Source: Psilocybe azurescens
Taxonomy: Eukaryota > Basidiomycota > Agaricomycetes > Agaricales > Agrocybaceae
Direction: 5' to 3'
Assembly: GCA_023853785.1 (NCBI GenBank)
Contig: JAJIRX010000982.1
Span: forward strand, 1 to 63,900
DNA length: 63,900 nt
The translations under genes and the position numbers were made by a program. Shown here piece by piece: positions 61,688-63,900 of the stretch (its first letter is position 1; each line of letters starts with the position of its first letter). The notes below the pieces were generated by a model. It did no database searches, was not told the DNA's origin, and was given only the letters and a program-made list of their open reading frames with translations.

Positions 61688-63900
61688 CATCCACTTGTTT
61701 ATCATTTCCCTCATACTCTTACTTGATGTTGAAGGCTGTGGCTTTACCCGGCAGTACAAGTCCTTTTTCTTTTTACACCAGAATCTGCACAAAATTATAT
61801 TATCTAATAATTATTATGAGTCCTTTACATAAGTAAAGACTTGTTCTTTACACGGGAACCCAGCGAGGGCACAATGTCAAGAATCTATCTTTGTGCAAAT
61901 ATATTTCCTGTTTTGTCTTTAATAACGTGACATGAATGTGAATTGCTTTTGTAAAACTGACTTCTCCCGAGTTATTTTTTGCCGAATGATGCGCTTTGTA
62001 ATCAGCGAGTCAGATGATTTGAGAAGGCAGAATCTCGTGATTCCGTGTGGTTGGGTGAAAGTGACTACATAGGGTTCAGGTCACATGATCCTATGCCACT
62101 TGAAGTTGAGGCGAAGCCAGACATGTTATGTTGTGGTTAGCCTATATAGTCACCTTGAGCATGTGTTGTAGCATAGTTGACTCACTAGTAAGAGGCTAGA
62201 AGGAGACCTTTAAGTATCTACACACAGATACACGCTGAAAGTATTAGGAAAATTCTAATATAATTGGGAGGTGAGTGGGTGCAATTTTATGGATTCCTCC
62301 TGAGGAGGTGGTTTGAGGAAGAAAAATTTGGGTGTACTCACATGTCCTTCATCAAGGAAACTCATTGCAATCTGCACATGGTTTTTGCCTAAGTTTTCTT
62401 GCTTTATTTGCCTTACAAAGCCCTGGTTTTACTTGGCACAATCTCCCATACTCGATGGGCAAGTGGAACCACACTCAAGTCTCAACTCCTTCCATTGCTT
62501 TGATAGCATGACATAAATTCTGAATTCTGTTGCATTTGTCATCCAGCATTTTGATTGTACTATCACCAGTGTTTGTAAATTGACACTTTTCATTTATAAC
62601 TTCACAACTGCAGCTTTGTTAAATCTAATTTTTAGCACTCTCATATAGACAGCTCGTATGAGCATTAATCTGAATTCTTTATATTTTTATGTTCAATGTA
62701 AGGGCCAAAATATTGTAATGAATGTGCTAAAAAGTGCAAAGTCAGGCTCTGACATCACAAAATAGCTCTCTTTTCTCCAGTTTTTTGCATTGTGCATAAC
62801 AGGTCATTCATTATATAGCTTTATAATTTTTGAAGCCATAAAGTGTGAGGCAGGATGGTAAAAATATGGCCCCACAGTACTTTTACAGTGCCCCACAGGT
62901 ACCAGTCAGAACCGCTTGGACCCAGTCGGAACTGATCGAACCGGTCAGAATCTGATCGGAATCCACTCAGACCCACTCAGAACCGGTCGGAATCCGGTCG
63001 AATTTCTCATAATCTATAATATAAGAGAGCTCGATGACTAAGAATTTTCAAAAAAGGAAGGAGCAAGTTACTTAAGCATGACCAAGCATTATTAAGCACG
63101 CCATTGTGTTTTGGGGCCCGCGCTGCGATGCCTTTTGAAATAAACAACCAGTGGCTGATGGCAAACAACAAAATAAGTGCCACAAAGCCTGGAAAACATT
63201 CTGTGCTTAAATAATGAACCCTCAATGTGTCTATTAGCCATACCCAGCTGTATTGAAGCTGCTTTGGGTGGCTCTGAAAACAAAAATATGCACACTCTTG
63301 CATGCATGGTGCAGTGCACTATGAGCAAGTGGATCAATAAATCTGTGTCAAAGACTATTTGAATGGGACATTTCTGTCTGCAGATATTGTGGTTGGTTGA
63401 CACCTTTGTAATGGAGACTATGTATTGGATAAAAGAGTTAAAGGTTGAAATAAATACAACTAAATAAATATCAAAACAGGGGGCATTGTGGACAGTGGAA
63501 AAGTTAGTATGAAATGAATTATAGTTGGAACTGTTTACATAAAGGTGTAGACAGAAAGATAGCACTGGGACACAATTTTACAATGGGAAAGGTCAGGGGA
63601 CAGCTATTTTAAATTTTAATTGTGAGGAGTGTAATCTGTAAATTTTAAAATGATACAGTGCTGCAGGTGCTGTGCATAGTAGAATATTCCAGTTCTCTAT
63701 GCAAAAAGAATGTTATTACAAGTAATCTACACAATAATTGTTCAAGAGTGGGCTGGGGATATATTGTGGAAATGTATAGTAGCATGGACATAGCGCTAAA
63801 AGTGGCATGCTTTTGTAGAGACATACCCAAATGTTTTTCATTAGGCGTAGAAAGGGTGAAGTGATGGAATATTGATATTATTTTGGTATGGAGGTGTAAG
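61688..63900. other. AT-rich region without a supported gene
   Basis: Composition is markedly AT-rich compared with the rest of the window. Minus-strand ORFs at 63007-63565 look like remnants of a protein but show no recognisable domain. A palindrome CCTCCTGAGGAGG lies at about 62.30 kb. Possibly old transposon DNA; no terminal repeats could be paired. Confidence 0.45.
62896..63003. repeat. Degenerate 10-11 bp tandem repeat (GTC[A/G]GAA[C/T]C[T/C]G)
   Basis: Successive GTCAGAACCG, GTCGGAACTG, GTCAGAATCTG, ATCGGAATCC, CTCAGAACCG and GTCGGAATCCG units. Confidence 0.75.

Noticed and set aside
63007..63565. Transposase gene in the AT-rich right end
   Set aside because: ORFs have a vaguely transposon-like Cys/His-containing end but no catalytic motif that I can point to.

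Overview
The window is nuclear DNA of a filamentous basidiomycete, most likely an Agaricomycete. The evidence is many short spliceosomal introns (about 50-75 nt), NACHT-WD40 proteins of the agaricomycete type, an HSPA12-like Hsp70 pseudogene, an F-box pseudogene, a U6 snRNA gene, and fungal housekeeping genes (acireductone dioxygenase, Cdh1, CMC4). I cannot name a genus from sequence alone.

Layout. 0-13.7 kb is decayed accessory DNA: an HSPA12-like Hsp70 pseudogene, a coiled-coil pseudogene, a very large EF-hand/zinc-binding protein with several broken frames, and an F-box/LRR pseudogene. 13.8-18.1 kb holds a soluble twin-ABC ATPase and a polytopic membrane protein, followed by a U6 snRNA gene on the minus strand (about 18.6 kb). 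20.0-22.2 kb is an intact secreted subtilisin-like (S8) protease whose catalytic Asp codon is completed by a 6-nt exon.

22.6-31.6 kb is the most unusual part. A head-to-head pair of unrecognised genes (called A and B here) is present three times in tandem, plus a fragment. A is a helical protein with one central membrane segment. B is a short helical protein with a hydrophobic N-terminus. Decay is uneven: only the middle A (A2) and the outer Bs (B1, B3) are open.

31.8-36.2 kb is ordinary: CMC4, a single-pass Ser/Thr-rich membrane protein and acireductone dioxygenase. 37.9-43.3 kb is a NACHT-WD40 receptor (NLR1) whose WD40 half is AT-rich while its NACHT half is not. 45.6-53.9 kb carries a seven-helix rhodopsin-type membrane protein, a short MIT-like protein, the APC/C activator Cdh1 with a long pyrimidine-rich 3' region, and a small Kre9/KNH-like secreted protein. 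56.6-61.7 kb is a second NACHT-WD40 receptor (NLR2). It has 14 nearly identical 126-bp WD40 repeats that differ mainly at a few codons, the pattern of fungal incompatibility and non-self recognition NLRs. The last 2.2 kb is AT-rich with a degenerate 10-11 bp tandem repeat.

Caution: about a dozen reading-frame breaks, including in the conserved Cdh1 and ABC genes, are each explained by one missing base in a homopolymer. Many are therefore probably assembly errors. Breaks in the HSPA12, F-box, A1, A3 and B2 copies include independent stop codons and look like real decay.
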